From Darksidea phi (taxonomy: Eukaryota > Ascomycota > Dothideomycetes > Pleosporales > Lentitheciaceae), in assembly GCA_030770425.1 (NCBI GenBank), contig JASJFT010000161.1:1-64000 (forward strand): DNA of 64,000 bases. The letters run 5' to 3'. Within the stretch, counting starts at the first letter, position 1; each line of letters starts with the position of its first letter. Below are positions 19,610-28,734 of this stretch, in pieces. The notes beneath the pieces are model-generated. The model made no database searches. It saw only the letters and a program-made list of their open reading frames with translations, and was not told where the DNA came from. A program made the translations under genes and the position numbers.

Positions 19610-21054
19610 TCAATGTGCATACAAGGGTTGACCTACCCTCTTAAGCTCCTTGTAGGGCAGGCAGACACAGTTCTGCACGCGCACTTCATCGCCGACCCCG
19701 CACTCCTTGCCCAGGATTGTGATGCTCTGCACCTTCACGCCATTCTTGACGATGCTTGTAGAGTGGCTGGTGATCGGCGTTGGGGTACCCTCAACACGAG
19801 CCCAGGCACCGATCTTGCTCTTCCAGCCGACAATGGAGTACAAAACGCATGCATCGTGCTTGATCTCCGAATCCTCCAGGACAATGGCCTCCTTGACACG
19901 CACGCCGGCGCCGATAGTGACGCGTGGTCCAATGGAGACGTTGGGGCCAAGCTTCGCCGTTGGATCCACGTTAGCGGAGGGGTGAATGAAGACCGGCGGG
20001 AGAATGTTGGCAGATGGAGCAGCGAGCTCCTCCGATTGAGCCTGGAAGGCCTTCATGAGATACAGGGCATTCGCTGGCACAGCTGAGCCAGCGGTCTTGA
20101 TCTGGCGCCAGAAGTCCTTGGTCTCCAACACGAAGAACTGTCTACTGTCGGCAATATCTGACAGCACATCTTGCTCCAATCGAATGACGGCATTCTGCTT
20201 GTCGTCATCTTCATCCTGGCCCTGGTAGAACGATGACTCGAGGTTCTCCGACGATGGGTACGAGACTAGGCGCGGACGCTCAGTACGACGCTTGATGGCG
20301 CTACGAATGGCGGGGAAGATGCACTCTGTCGCGAAGAGGTACACTCCACAGTTGATCAAGTTGGAGATGTGTCCCTCTGGCTTCTCCACATAATGGAGCA
20401 CTCGCTTCGTATGGGCATCGGATACAATGCAACCAAAATTGGTGGCCGCATTGTTTTCAACCCTCGTGCCCAGCATCACGGCCTCCGCGTCCTTGTCCTC
20501 GAACAGCTGAAGCATCTCATTGAGCGGGAACGAAGAGCAGACATCGGCGTTCAGCACGAAGAATCTTTCCGGCTTGCCCTTTAGGATGACGTCTCGAAAG
20601 TGGTATAGACCGCCTGCAGTACCCAATGCCTCATATTCGCGGAGATACTTGACGCTTAGCTTCGGGAAAGCGGTCGAAATGTAGTCAATGAAGGGGTGGA
20701 AGACCGATTCCTCGTAGTAGCCGACGACGAAGACTTCTTTGATCTCGGGGACGTTTGCAACAGCTTTGAAGCAATGCTCGATAATTGGGTGGCCGGCGAC
20801 TGGGAAGAGGGGCTGTTGCAGTCTTAGTGGGGTGAATGGGCCAAGGAATAGATGACTGCAGCTTACCTTGGGCAATTCCATAGACAGTGGCCTGAACCTG
20901 GTACCTCGGGAGGGGCCTCCAACCTACGAACATAAGACTCCATTGTGCTGTTGAGGTTCTGAGGCGGAAATACCAGAATGACAGCTTTGGTGGTGGGCGC
21001 CGACGCCGACCCACTCTTCGATCGAACAGCCAGGGAAGGCGGCTGCAGACTCAT
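19610..21054 (-). CDS. GDP-mannose pyrophosphorylase alpha-like protein (GMPPA family)
   Basis: Three exons (21054-20974, 20923-20867, 20812-19610) give 446 aa. The nucleotidyltransferase domain starts KAVILVGGPSRGTRFRPLS, split by intron 1 inside the P-loop-like signature, then PLFPVAGHPIIEH (intron 2 just before), FFVLNADVCSSFPL and VEKPEGHISNLINCGVY. The C-terminal half is a left-handed beta-helix of hexapeptides (PPVFIHPSANVDPTAKLGP, VSIGPRVTIGAGVRV). At ~446 aa it is longer than the catalytic Psa1/GMPPB type (~360 aa) and has the extra insert before the helix expected of GMPPA, which in animals senses GDP-mannose and restrains GMPPB. A regulatory role in mannosylation and cell-wall supply is therefore inferred; direct catalysis cannot be excluded. 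Intron 2 lacks stops, so reading through it would give a wrong N-terminus. Confidence 0.88.
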
Positions 21055-21833
21055 GATTGCGATGTTTCTGGGGTGTTTAAAGGGACAAATTGTATGACTC
21101 TGTATGGAGGAGAGAGAAAAAGGGAGCTGAGACCGATTGGGAGTCTGGCCACGATGCGGACAGCTGGACCCTTGAAATTCAATAGCCCGCCGCGTGGGCG
21201 GTGAGGAGTCTTGGCATGACCGAATCACGACTATCGTGACCATCTCCATCGAATTAAAGTTATACTGATGCCTCGCTATATGAATCGACTTCTGCAAAGC
21301 GGAGCCTGCTCCCTTTGACCTCGTTCTATTCTCTCCAAAATATCTATCGACGTCCAACCGGAGCTACCTTCTTCACACAATGCTCTCATCTCGGTTCCGC
21401 AGTCCTAGCAGTGACAAGCTCAGTCCCTGAGTCTACATTATCATAACTGCAAATTCTTCTATAAGTTGGCAGCTTATAAGCTATCAAGGCTCTTCACGCC
21501 GTTTTGTTGTCTTCGAATCGTCTGTTAAATTCACACTGAAGTCAAGTCCCTACAATCTTCAGTCATTTCCTTCTGTTAGCGCTATGGCTATTTCACCACC
21601 AGTAGAACAGCTTCTTCAGTTATGGTGATGCTCTTATAACACGTCACTCTTTCAGCTTGTCTACGAACCACAGACCGAAGCGAACTTCGATTGACGGTGA
21701 CTGAGCAATCACATCCGCACTCTCATTCACATTCAGTCGATCTGCATCCACAATCTATATAAGCTCCAACGGTCTACTTACTACTTCCTCGATCTACGTC
21801 AACCAGCACCAACCAGCCAACTCAACCTTCACA
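21055..21833. promoter_or_regulatory. Divergent promoter region, GMPPA-like / small conserved gene
   Basis: 779 bp between two divergent start codons. A good TATA element (TATATAAG, 21756-21763) lies 71 bp before the ATG of the plus-strand gene, followed by a pyrimidine-rich leader; clear TATA boxes were not seen elsewhere in the window. Confidence 0.6.
21756..21763 (+). promoter_or_regulatory. TATA box
   Basis: TATATAAG sits 71 bp upstream of the ATG at 21834, a typical fungal spacing. It suggests a regulated rather than constitutive promoter for the small gene downstream. Confidence 0.5.
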
Positions 21834-22622
21834 ATGGCAGCCAAGCGTGTCCAGCTCTACTGCCCCTCCCTTAAGCAGAACGTCAACAATCACGAGATTG
21901 TCCCGTCCGCCACCTACGAGCAAAACCTCGAGCAGCTGCGCGCCGCTTTCGGCACGCTCAAGTCTGCCTGGCCATGGGATACCCATGGTGGCCCGATCAC
22001 CGACTTCAAGGACATTACAGACCGTCAGCGGATTTTGGTTGCTGGAGATTATTTTGAAGCGGTCCAAGCGGAGACTCCCCTTGAGATCGTTGTTTATCAA
22101 GAACGTGATGGATGGAATGTAAGTCAAACAAATAAACCTTATGGATGCTTGGTGCCTGTAGGACTTGAGACGAAAAGAGAGTAGAATTTCACTCGCATCC
22201 AAAAGCGCGAGCGGATGACCGCCCTCCGCAAAGTCGACCGCGCAACCAACAAATCCATACTTCGTCTAACCCTCTCCCACTCCACCGTAATATCCCAACT
22301 CGCCGCCATCAACGTAGGCAACGCCTCTATCTTCCGGCTGTCCTCAGCTGCCACCTGCTATGCTAGGCTGCTCGAGAACTGGCAGATGAAATTTGATGCT
22401 CTATGGGCTGTTCCCGGACAAGTCGTCAAACCGCGCGCCCCTGAGCATCAGTGGGATCGCAGGTTGCTCCCGACACTGGCGGTGTTATCTGAGATGACGA
22501 TCGGGCAGGCGTTAACTGTGCGATATAAGGTTATTGGGGCTGTGAGGGCTAGGGGTAGTGAGGAAATAAGCGTTGAGGACGTAGTCAAGGTCATCAATTG
22601 GTTGTATGAGAATGCTGGTTAG
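21834..22622 (+). CDS. Hypothetical 240-aa protein, possible doublecortin-like N-terminus
   Basis: Two exons (21834-22118 and 22185-22622) give 240 aa; the splice joins RDGWN to NFTRIQKRER in phase 0. I do not recognise a named family. The N-terminal ~90 residues run from RVQLYCPSLKQNV through NLEQLRAAFGTLKSAW and ITDFKDITDRQRILVAGDYFE. That pattern (a strand, a short helix for the first element, then a command-and-value segment ending in a G-x-x-F) resembles doublecortin/ubiquitin-like folds, which bind tubulin in animals. The C-terminal half is helical and Arg/Lys-rich (RMTALRKVDRATNKSILRLT). The TATA-bearing promoter upstream suggests regulated expression. The fold guess is weak; that the gene is real is well supported by splice signals and an intact frame. 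Confidence 0.7.
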
Positions 22623-22907
22623 GGCGTTGTTCCTAAGCTTCCACCTAACCTTAGGAAAACCCCACTTCATAATGTACAGTCGACCTCTCAGGTCTTATTG
22701 GGCTCCGTGATCTATTAAAGGCTTTCCTAACACGCAAAGGCTCTCATGAATATAGGACAGACAATATACTCGTAAACAATCGGGTTTAAGTCCGCACGAG
22801 TGTCTGTTCTAGTTCTCCACGATTACCCATTCGGCTTTTGGGGTTGATTGAGACGTTGTACATTGGTAGTACTTACATATATGCATACAGAGATCCACTT
22901 CCCCGAT

Positions 22908-23926
22908 CTAGGCAGGCTTAACACCCTTATGTATAGCCGCAATGCCACCTGTCAAATCCTCCCATCCCTTCCCAGGCACTAAAAACCCTGCCTCCTTGAT
23001 CATACTACTAAACTCCGACTGACTCGGAAACCTCTCAATACTCTCCACAAGATACTGATAGCTATCACGATCGCCCGCTACCACCTGCCCAATCAAAGGA
23101 ATGGCGCCGAAGCTCCAGCGCTTGTACACGGCGTCGAACAAGGCGTTATTCACTTTGGAGAACTCGAGACAGGCGAATACACCGCCAGGCTTGAGCACGC
23201 GGTAGGCTTCACGTATAGCGGTGTCTTTGTGTGTGAAGTTGCGGATGCCAAAGGCGACGGTGTAAAGATCGATACTGGAATCTGGAATCATGTCTAGCTT
23301 CTCCGCATTCGCTTCCACGAAGCTCAGCCGCGGCGATCGTGCGTATGGTGTTCCCAGGGACCGTTTCCTTCCTTCTGCCAACATTTCGGGATTTATGTCT
23401 GCGACTGTGACTTTGGTATAGGCATCGTTATTAATGGTGGATGCGTGATCGAGCATGCGGAATGCGATGTCGCCTGTCCCTCCGGCAATGTCTAGAATGT
23501 TCCAGCCCTTTGGATCGGTGGAGGATGGTGAGGTGAGGGGGTTACGGCCGGGGTTCAGGTTGCGGACAAAGTGATCTTTCCAGAGGCGGTGGATGCCAAG
23601 AGACATGAGGTCGTTCATGGTGTCGTAAGAGGAGGCGACTGAGGAGAAGACGGCCCCCACTATTTCAGTTAGCTTCCGCTTGCTCCAATTGCCACAAAGC
23701 ACTGCATACCTTTCTGCTCCTTCAAAGCTTCCGCGACCGTCTCAAACCCGAAATGTGTAGTCCCGGCCGCATCTCGCGGATCTTTCCGCGGCGTCGATGT
23801 TTGCTGTTGGCCCTGCCCCCATCTCATTGAGCAAGAAAAACACCTATCATTCACCCTGCTCACACCTCGCGTGCCCTTCGCAAACAATCGCCTCCGCGCC
23901 AACACCCTTGTCGCTTGCGCATTCAT
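22908..23926 (-). CDS. COQ5: 2-methoxy-6-polyprenyl-1,4-benzoquinol methyltransferase (COQ5)
   Basis: SAM-dependent C-methylase of ubiquinone synthesis, on the matrix face of the inner mitochondrial membrane within the CoQ synthome. Two exons (23926-23710, 23659-22908) give 322 aa. Exon 1 is an Arg-rich presequence (MNAQATRVLARRRLFAKGTR) ending FGFETVAEALKEQK. Exon 2 has the UbiE/COQ5 signature VASSYDTMNDLMSLGIHRLWKD, SAM motif I NILDIAGGTGDIAF, the post-I acid in VTVADINPEML, and the signature RVLKPGGVFACLEFS. I chose the ATG at 23926 because it begins the presequence; a non-ATG extension exists upstream but reaches into the shared promoter. Only 198 bp lie between its start and that of BCKDHA. 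Confidence 0.95.
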
Positions 23927-24124
23927 GGTTGTAATGACGAAGAAAGTTTGGGATGCTTGGCGCGAAGTTGACATGCCGCGCTGGCACGTGCCATGTTACA
24001 CCTGCTTTGGGCAAGTCTGACCTCTGCAAGGCTGAGCCGACGCTGGCCGGTACCGAGATACTTCACGCTTCCCCGGATCTTAAAGACCGCGGGTCCCCGC
24101 GAAGGATGGGTCAGGATACCCACA
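23927..24124. promoter_or_regulatory. Compact divergent promoter COQ5 / BCKDHA
   Basis: 198 bp between two ATGs of mitochondrial enzymes. The short length makes shared control likely. A CACGTG-like half (gcacgtgcc, ~23983) lies inside and could be an E-box, by inference. Confidence 0.5.
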
Positions 24125-25673
24125 ATGTCATTGCGTACGGAACCACGGAGAATCTGTTGCAGAGCGTTGAGGAGGCCGTCTGTCTGCGCGAATGGCTCGC
24201 AAAGAATGCAGAGAGTGACGCCAGTATGGCAAAAGTGCCGTACCGTTGCCTCGACGGCGAATGCTGAAAAGTAAGTCTTAAGAGAGAGCAATATCTGAAT
24301 GCAAGTTAACCTAGATTCTAGAGTTCTATTCCCTGGTGCATTGAACAGCGAGTTTACGACTACCCTCGATTTCTTACGGCCATCGACGAACAAGGCGATA
24401 CCAACCTACCGCGTCTTGAACCAGTACGGAGAAGTCATAGACAGGGAGATAGGCGTAGAAACTGAGGATCAGGAGGCTTTAGTGTTGTATAAGAACATGG
24501 TTCGCCGTACGTCATACATCCGAACTGTAGCTAAGGAATTCGAACTGAAGTGTACACAGTGAGCATCATGGACCTTCTCATGTTCGAGGCGCAAAGACAG
24601 GGTCGGTTAAGCTTCTATATGGTAATTTTTTACCTTTGAAAGTCTCCTACTGTGTGCTGACAAAGTGGAAGGTATCAGCGGGCGAGGAAGGCATATCCAT
24701 CGGCTCTGCAAGCGCCCTCTCCCCTGAAGACGTAGTCTTTTGTCAATACCGCGAATCTGGCGTCTTCATGCAACGCGGCTTCACACTGGATGATTTTATG
24801 AGCCAGCTCTTCGCCAACTCCAAAGATGCCGGTCTAGGCCGCAACATGCCCGTCCATTACGGCAGTAAAGAACTGAACATTCACACCATTTCTTCCACCC
24901 TCGCAACCCAGATACCACACGCAGCAGGCGCAGCCTATGCTCTTAAGCTACAAAACATACAACAGCCGGACGTACCACCACGGGTAACAGTGTGCTACTT
25001 TGGGGAGGGTGCTGCAAGCGAAGGCGACTTCCATGCAGCTCTCAACATCGCGGCGACAAGACAAGTACCCGCCATTTTCATATGCAGAAACAACGGCTAC
25101 GCGATATCTACGCCTACAAGCGATCAATACCGTGGCGACGGTATCGCAAGCCGTGGTGCTGGCTATGGCATCGACACCCTCCGCGTAGACGGCAACGACA
25201 TCTTCGCCGTCCGTCGCGCTACCAAAGAAGCCCGTCGCCTCGCCCTCGAGCATGGCGGAAAACCCATTCTAATCGAGATGATGGCCTACCGCGTTGGTCA
25301 CCATAGCACATCAGATGACAGCTTCGCATACCGTCAACGCGTAGAAGTCGAAGACTGGAAGCGTCGCGATAACCCTATCACTCGCTTGCGCAAGTGGCTG
25401 GAGGGGCGCAATTTATGGGATGAGAGTAAGGAGAAGGACCTAAGGAGTAGTCAGAGGAAAGAAGTTTTGGCAGCATTTGAAAAAGCGGAGAAGTTAAAGA
25501 AGCCGGCTATCAAGTTTGCGTTTGAGGGTGTCTGGGAAAACTTGACCGAAGAGCAGAAGATGCATGTTGAAGAGCTCAGGGACATACTCAAGAAATATCC
25601 AAAGGAGTATGATGTGGATCAATACGAGGGTGGTGCTGGGTCGCTGGACGAGCTACTAGAGCCAAAGAAGTAG
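24125..25673 (+). CDS. BCKDHA: 2-oxoisovalerate dehydrogenase E1 alpha subunit (BCKDHA)
   Basis: The alpha subunit of the thiamine-diphosphate E1 of the branched-chain 2-oxoacid dehydrogenase, a mitochondrial step in Val/Leu/Ile breakdown. Four exons (24125-24270, 24322-24506, 24560-24621, 24672-25673) give 464 aa. Exon 1 encodes an Arg/Cys-rich presequence (MSLRTEPRRICCRALRRPS). The mature part starts VLFPGALNSEFTTTLDF. It continues through AIPTYRVL, the splice-built LLMFEAQRQGRLSFYM, and VSAGEEGISIGSASALSPED. The ThDP/Mg motif is GEGAASEGDFHAALN with RNNGYAIST, and the kinase-target loop is YRVGHHSTSDDSFAYR. The chosen start gives an in-frame presequence, and a longer open frame through the promoter is rejected. 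Exon 2 uses the second of two AGs because the first would put a stop in frame. Confidence 0.95.
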
Positions 25674-25955
25674 AATATTAAAACCTAGAGCTTCAATGCA
25701 AATATGAACCCGATGAGCTTACTAGCCTATGCGTTGACCGACTGTATGAGCGAACACCACTACCTATGTCTGCTGGTATGGAATGATATTAAAAAATATG
25801 CAAGTGGCTAGGGTTTGCCGATAGACTACACGGCCAAATGAGTCACTAAATCTGTGATATCCGCGACGCAAACTTAAGCCTGGTTACGCTAGACGAGCTA
25901 TACGCATTCCACATTACACCAAAAAGGGTGGTCACTGTTATCTACATCTCATTGC

Positions 25956-28475
25956 CTACATCCCCCCTTCATCATCACTGATATCCAATACGGGCGGCGG
26001 CGCCGGAATACTAAAGTTCTCCCAACTAGCTTCCCCAGTCCACTGACTCTCCACTGTCCCTACCCCTCTCCTCTTTCCCCGTATGCCCGGACTACTTCCA
26101 TCAATAGGGCCAGATCCACTCGTAAGAGGACTACTCCACCCTGCCATAACCTTACCTGGACTCGGAAAACTACTTGGAATGAGCAATGGCGGCGGACGAT
26201 TTGGCGAAACGAACGGCATCGAGCTTGGAATCTTGTTAGGCGTTGTTCTCGCGCTCCTGATAGGTTGTGACCGAGCCTTACGAGGTGTGCTCTTTGGTGA
26301 GGGTTGCGTAGGATCGATGGTTGTTGCTTGGCTGATGTGGCCAGAATGTTGTACTTGTTGCGTTGGGAGGTGAGGAGGGAAAGGCGTGGCTTGGTAACTG
26401 AAGCTAGGCTCGGGGGCTACGTGCATGCTTGATGCTAGGGCGTTGGGGAGATATTGGGAGTAGGTTCGGTACTCAGAATGAAGCTGCTCTTCTGCTTTGT
26501 TCGAGTAGGATTGTTGGGTTTCTGGGTTGGAGGAGGGCGAGCATGGGACTTGAATGGGTTGTTCATCAAGGTTTTGGGGTCCTCGGTTGTGTTTGGTGCA
26601 AGAATGTTGGGGAGGGGCAGATGCTGAGTGTAATGGTGGGGGGGCGGGTTCCGCTTCCTCGTCTGAGGAATCGTTGCCGATGATCATTGGTGTTGAGGTA
26701 TGTGTTTCGTGTAGTTGGGTTTCTTCCTGCGTAGGAGTTGAAGGTGCCAGTTCATCAGTCGGTAATGACGAAGTCCCACTCACAGGACCAGTATCAACGT
26801 TGTCTGCGCTCATGGCTTGCGGTGTCTTGTGGGATGGAGGCGAGGATGGAAGGTGTAGTTCCGTAGGCGTTACCGCGACTGTGGGCTCCGACATAACTCC
26901 GGGATGTAGGGGAAGGCCTTGCGGAAATTCATCATCGGCCGACTTCACTTGTACTTCCTCTGAAGATTTATGCTGCTCGCCAAGCTCTTGAATTTTTTCA
27001 TTGTTTTGGTTAATGAAAGGGTCTCCAAGCTCCTCTGACGACTCTCGATTTATCCAATCGGTATTTTCCTTAGTATTAGCACACGCCCGGTCAATGGAGT
27101 GCAGTACCGCTTGGGTTTCTGCGCCGACATCCAGCCCAGGAAATGGTTCGTCAATGCAATGTATCAATGCTTGTGTCTCAGCCCCAATACCATGTTGACC
27201 ATTGGGAGCCTCGTCGTCCTCGCTTACGGCCCCATCCTCATCCTCGGAATCTTGGATCACGCTCGCGAACTTTCGCAGAGTCGGTGGTGGTGGTATATGC
27301 TCCTTATTCAGCGCTTGAAAGTTCACTTGCTTTCGTCGCTTTGAAGGCGTCTCTACCGTATTTGAAAGGTTTCCAGAGCATGACTTTAGGGGAGAGCGAC
27401 CGAGTCTCCGTGACGTCACTTGAGTAGCGAGGGGTGACTCCGACGGTGACTGAGACGACGGTATCTCAAACACTCTGCGTTTTTCAGGCGTAGAAAGCAG
27501 GCCAAACCTAGACATCGTAGATTTGCCTGCCAATGACTTTGTGTACTTTGCAACGACTGGACTTGGATTCTGTCGGCTAGGCGTCCTGCGATGCTTGGCC
27601 ACAAGTTGTTCGGTCGACTCATCTTGTTCAGCAGCTTCTACGTTCGCTCTATTTCCACCATCAGGATGAAACCATCCCTCGTCTGCAAGACTCTGTACGA
27701 AGGCATCATTGTGTTCCTGGCTTTCGCTCCGCTCTGATTGCCGTTCCTCTATATCCCCATCCGACACAATTCCTAATGGCACTAAACCAGGAACCATTTG
27801 TGTGAGCGTTCGCTGTCGTTTTACCATTTCGGCCATCTCCCTGCTGCCCTTCCCACCCCGGCTCGTTCGTAGACTTTTCGTCACCGGCTTAGATACGGGG
27901 TCCTTGCTGCCAGGTATTGGTCTTCGCCCACCAATGATCTGAGTCATTGTAGATTGTCTCCTTCTCCTCCGTTTTGTCCCCTCCTCTTTCTCGGTTTCGG
28001 AGGGCGCAAGAGATCGTTCCTCATCGCATTCAAGCTTCACCACTGGATCGGATCTTCGTTTCTTCGGCGCGGCAGCTTTTCTCCGGCGCTTCGGCGTTGG
28101 TCGTACCGGCTCTTCGTCTTCTCCAAAGTCTCCCTGCAAAACATCACTACTCCGCTTCTTCCCCATCCTTGCCGCTATCCTATCGGCACCCTTCATAGTC
28201 TTCTTTGGCGCCTCCGCGATTGAGACCCCACCTTCCTCCATATCCTCCTCGGTATCCATACCAGCATCCAAGTCCTCGTCTTCAGAATCCTGCACCGTTT
28301 GCTGCCTCCTCATCATCTCCGGCAAAAATGTCATTTGCCTATCTGGCACATCTTGCGCGGGATCCGGTCTGCGCACCGTCTTCCTCCTGTGCGGAAAATA
28401 CTTCTGCTTCGGGACTTTGTTTCGATAAAAGACTTTGAAATCCGCATCTTTGTTGTTTGAGCGTGTGCTCGGCAT
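25956..28475 (-). CDS. Disordered nuclear protein of unknown function with TQ-motif and SIM-like repeats
   Basis: Single exon, 839 aa, family not recognised. It is Ser/Pro/Arg-rich and mostly disordered, with basic patches typical of nuclear localisation (RRKTVRRP, PTPKRRRKAAAPKKRR, KRRRRRQST). Short linear motifs recur: DRQMTFLPEM, RQSTMTQIIGG and RQRTLTQMVPG in the N-terminal third. A tandem pair, GAETQALIHCID and GAETQAVLHSID, lies mid-protein. Repeated hydrophobic-acid clusters (TVQDSEDED, VIQDSEDED, MIIGNDSSDEE, PPVLDISDDEGG at the very end) look like SUMO-interaction motifs. Such features suit a chromatin or DNA-repair scaffold, but this is inference. Its stop codon is convergent with BCKDHA, and it lies downstream of RAD4 on the same strand with 259 bp between. 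Confidence 0.75.
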   Translation of the reverse strand: MPSTRSNNKDADFKVFYRNKVPKQKYFPHRRKTVRRPDPAQDVPDRQMTFLPEMMRRQQTVQDSEDEDLDAGMDTEEDMEEGGVSIAEAPKKTMKGADRIAARMGKKRSSDVLQGDFGEDEEPVRPTPKRRRKAAAPKKRRSDPVVKLECDEERSLAPSETEKEEGTKRRRRRQSTMTQIIGGRRPIPGSKDPVSKPVTKSLRTSRGGKGSREMAEMVKRQRTLTQMVPGLVPLGIVSDGDIEERQSERSESQEHNDAFVQSLADEGWFHPDGGNRANVEAAEQDESTEQLVAKHRRTPSRQNPSPVVAKYTKSLAGKSTMSRFGLLSTPEKRRVFEIPSSQSPSESPLATQVTSRRLGRSPLKSCSGNLSNTVETPSKRRKQVNFQALNKEHIPPPPTLRKFASVIQDSEDEDGAVSEDDEAPNGQHGIGAETQALIHCIDEPFPGLDVGAETQAVLHSIDRACANTKENTDWINRESSEELGDPFINQNNEKIQELGEQHKSSEEVQVKSADDEFPQGLPLHPGVMSEPTVAVTPTELHLPSSPPSHKTPQAMSADNVDTGPVSGTSSLPTDELAPSTPTQEETQLHETHTSTPMIIGNDSSDEEAEPAPPPLHSASAPPQHSCTKHNRGPQNLDEQPIQVPCSPSSNPETQQSYSNKAEEQLHSEYRTYSQYLPNALASSMHVAPEPSFSYQATPFPPHLPTQQVQHSGHISQATTIDPTQPSPKSTPRKARSQPIRSARTTPNKIPSSMPFVSPNRPPPLLIPSSFPSPGKVMAGWSSPLTSGSGPIDGSSPGIRGKRRGVGTVESQWTGEASWENFSIPAPPPVLDISDDEGGM

Positions 28476-28734
28476 CGTGCCGGTTGTGCGTGATGGTGAG
28501 GGTTGTAGAAACGCGACGCGTTGAGGGGTTTCGCGTTTAGTAATGTGGTCTGTGCGTCATCATATATGGCCTAAACACGTGCACGCAAGGCTTAATTCCA
28601 GCTCAATGTTGTATGTAAAAGGACGAGATACTTCAAAAGTTCAGTTCAACGTTTTTCGAGATCGGAGTTCTTGTTTCATCTTGACAAAGCATATTGGCAT
28701 TACAGCGTTCATTTGATTTACCTGGCTATATACA

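Noticed and set aside
26083..28438. Chains of plus-strand ORFs opposite the 839-aa protein and RAD4
   Set aside because: They are shadow frames of long single-exon genes with biased composition.
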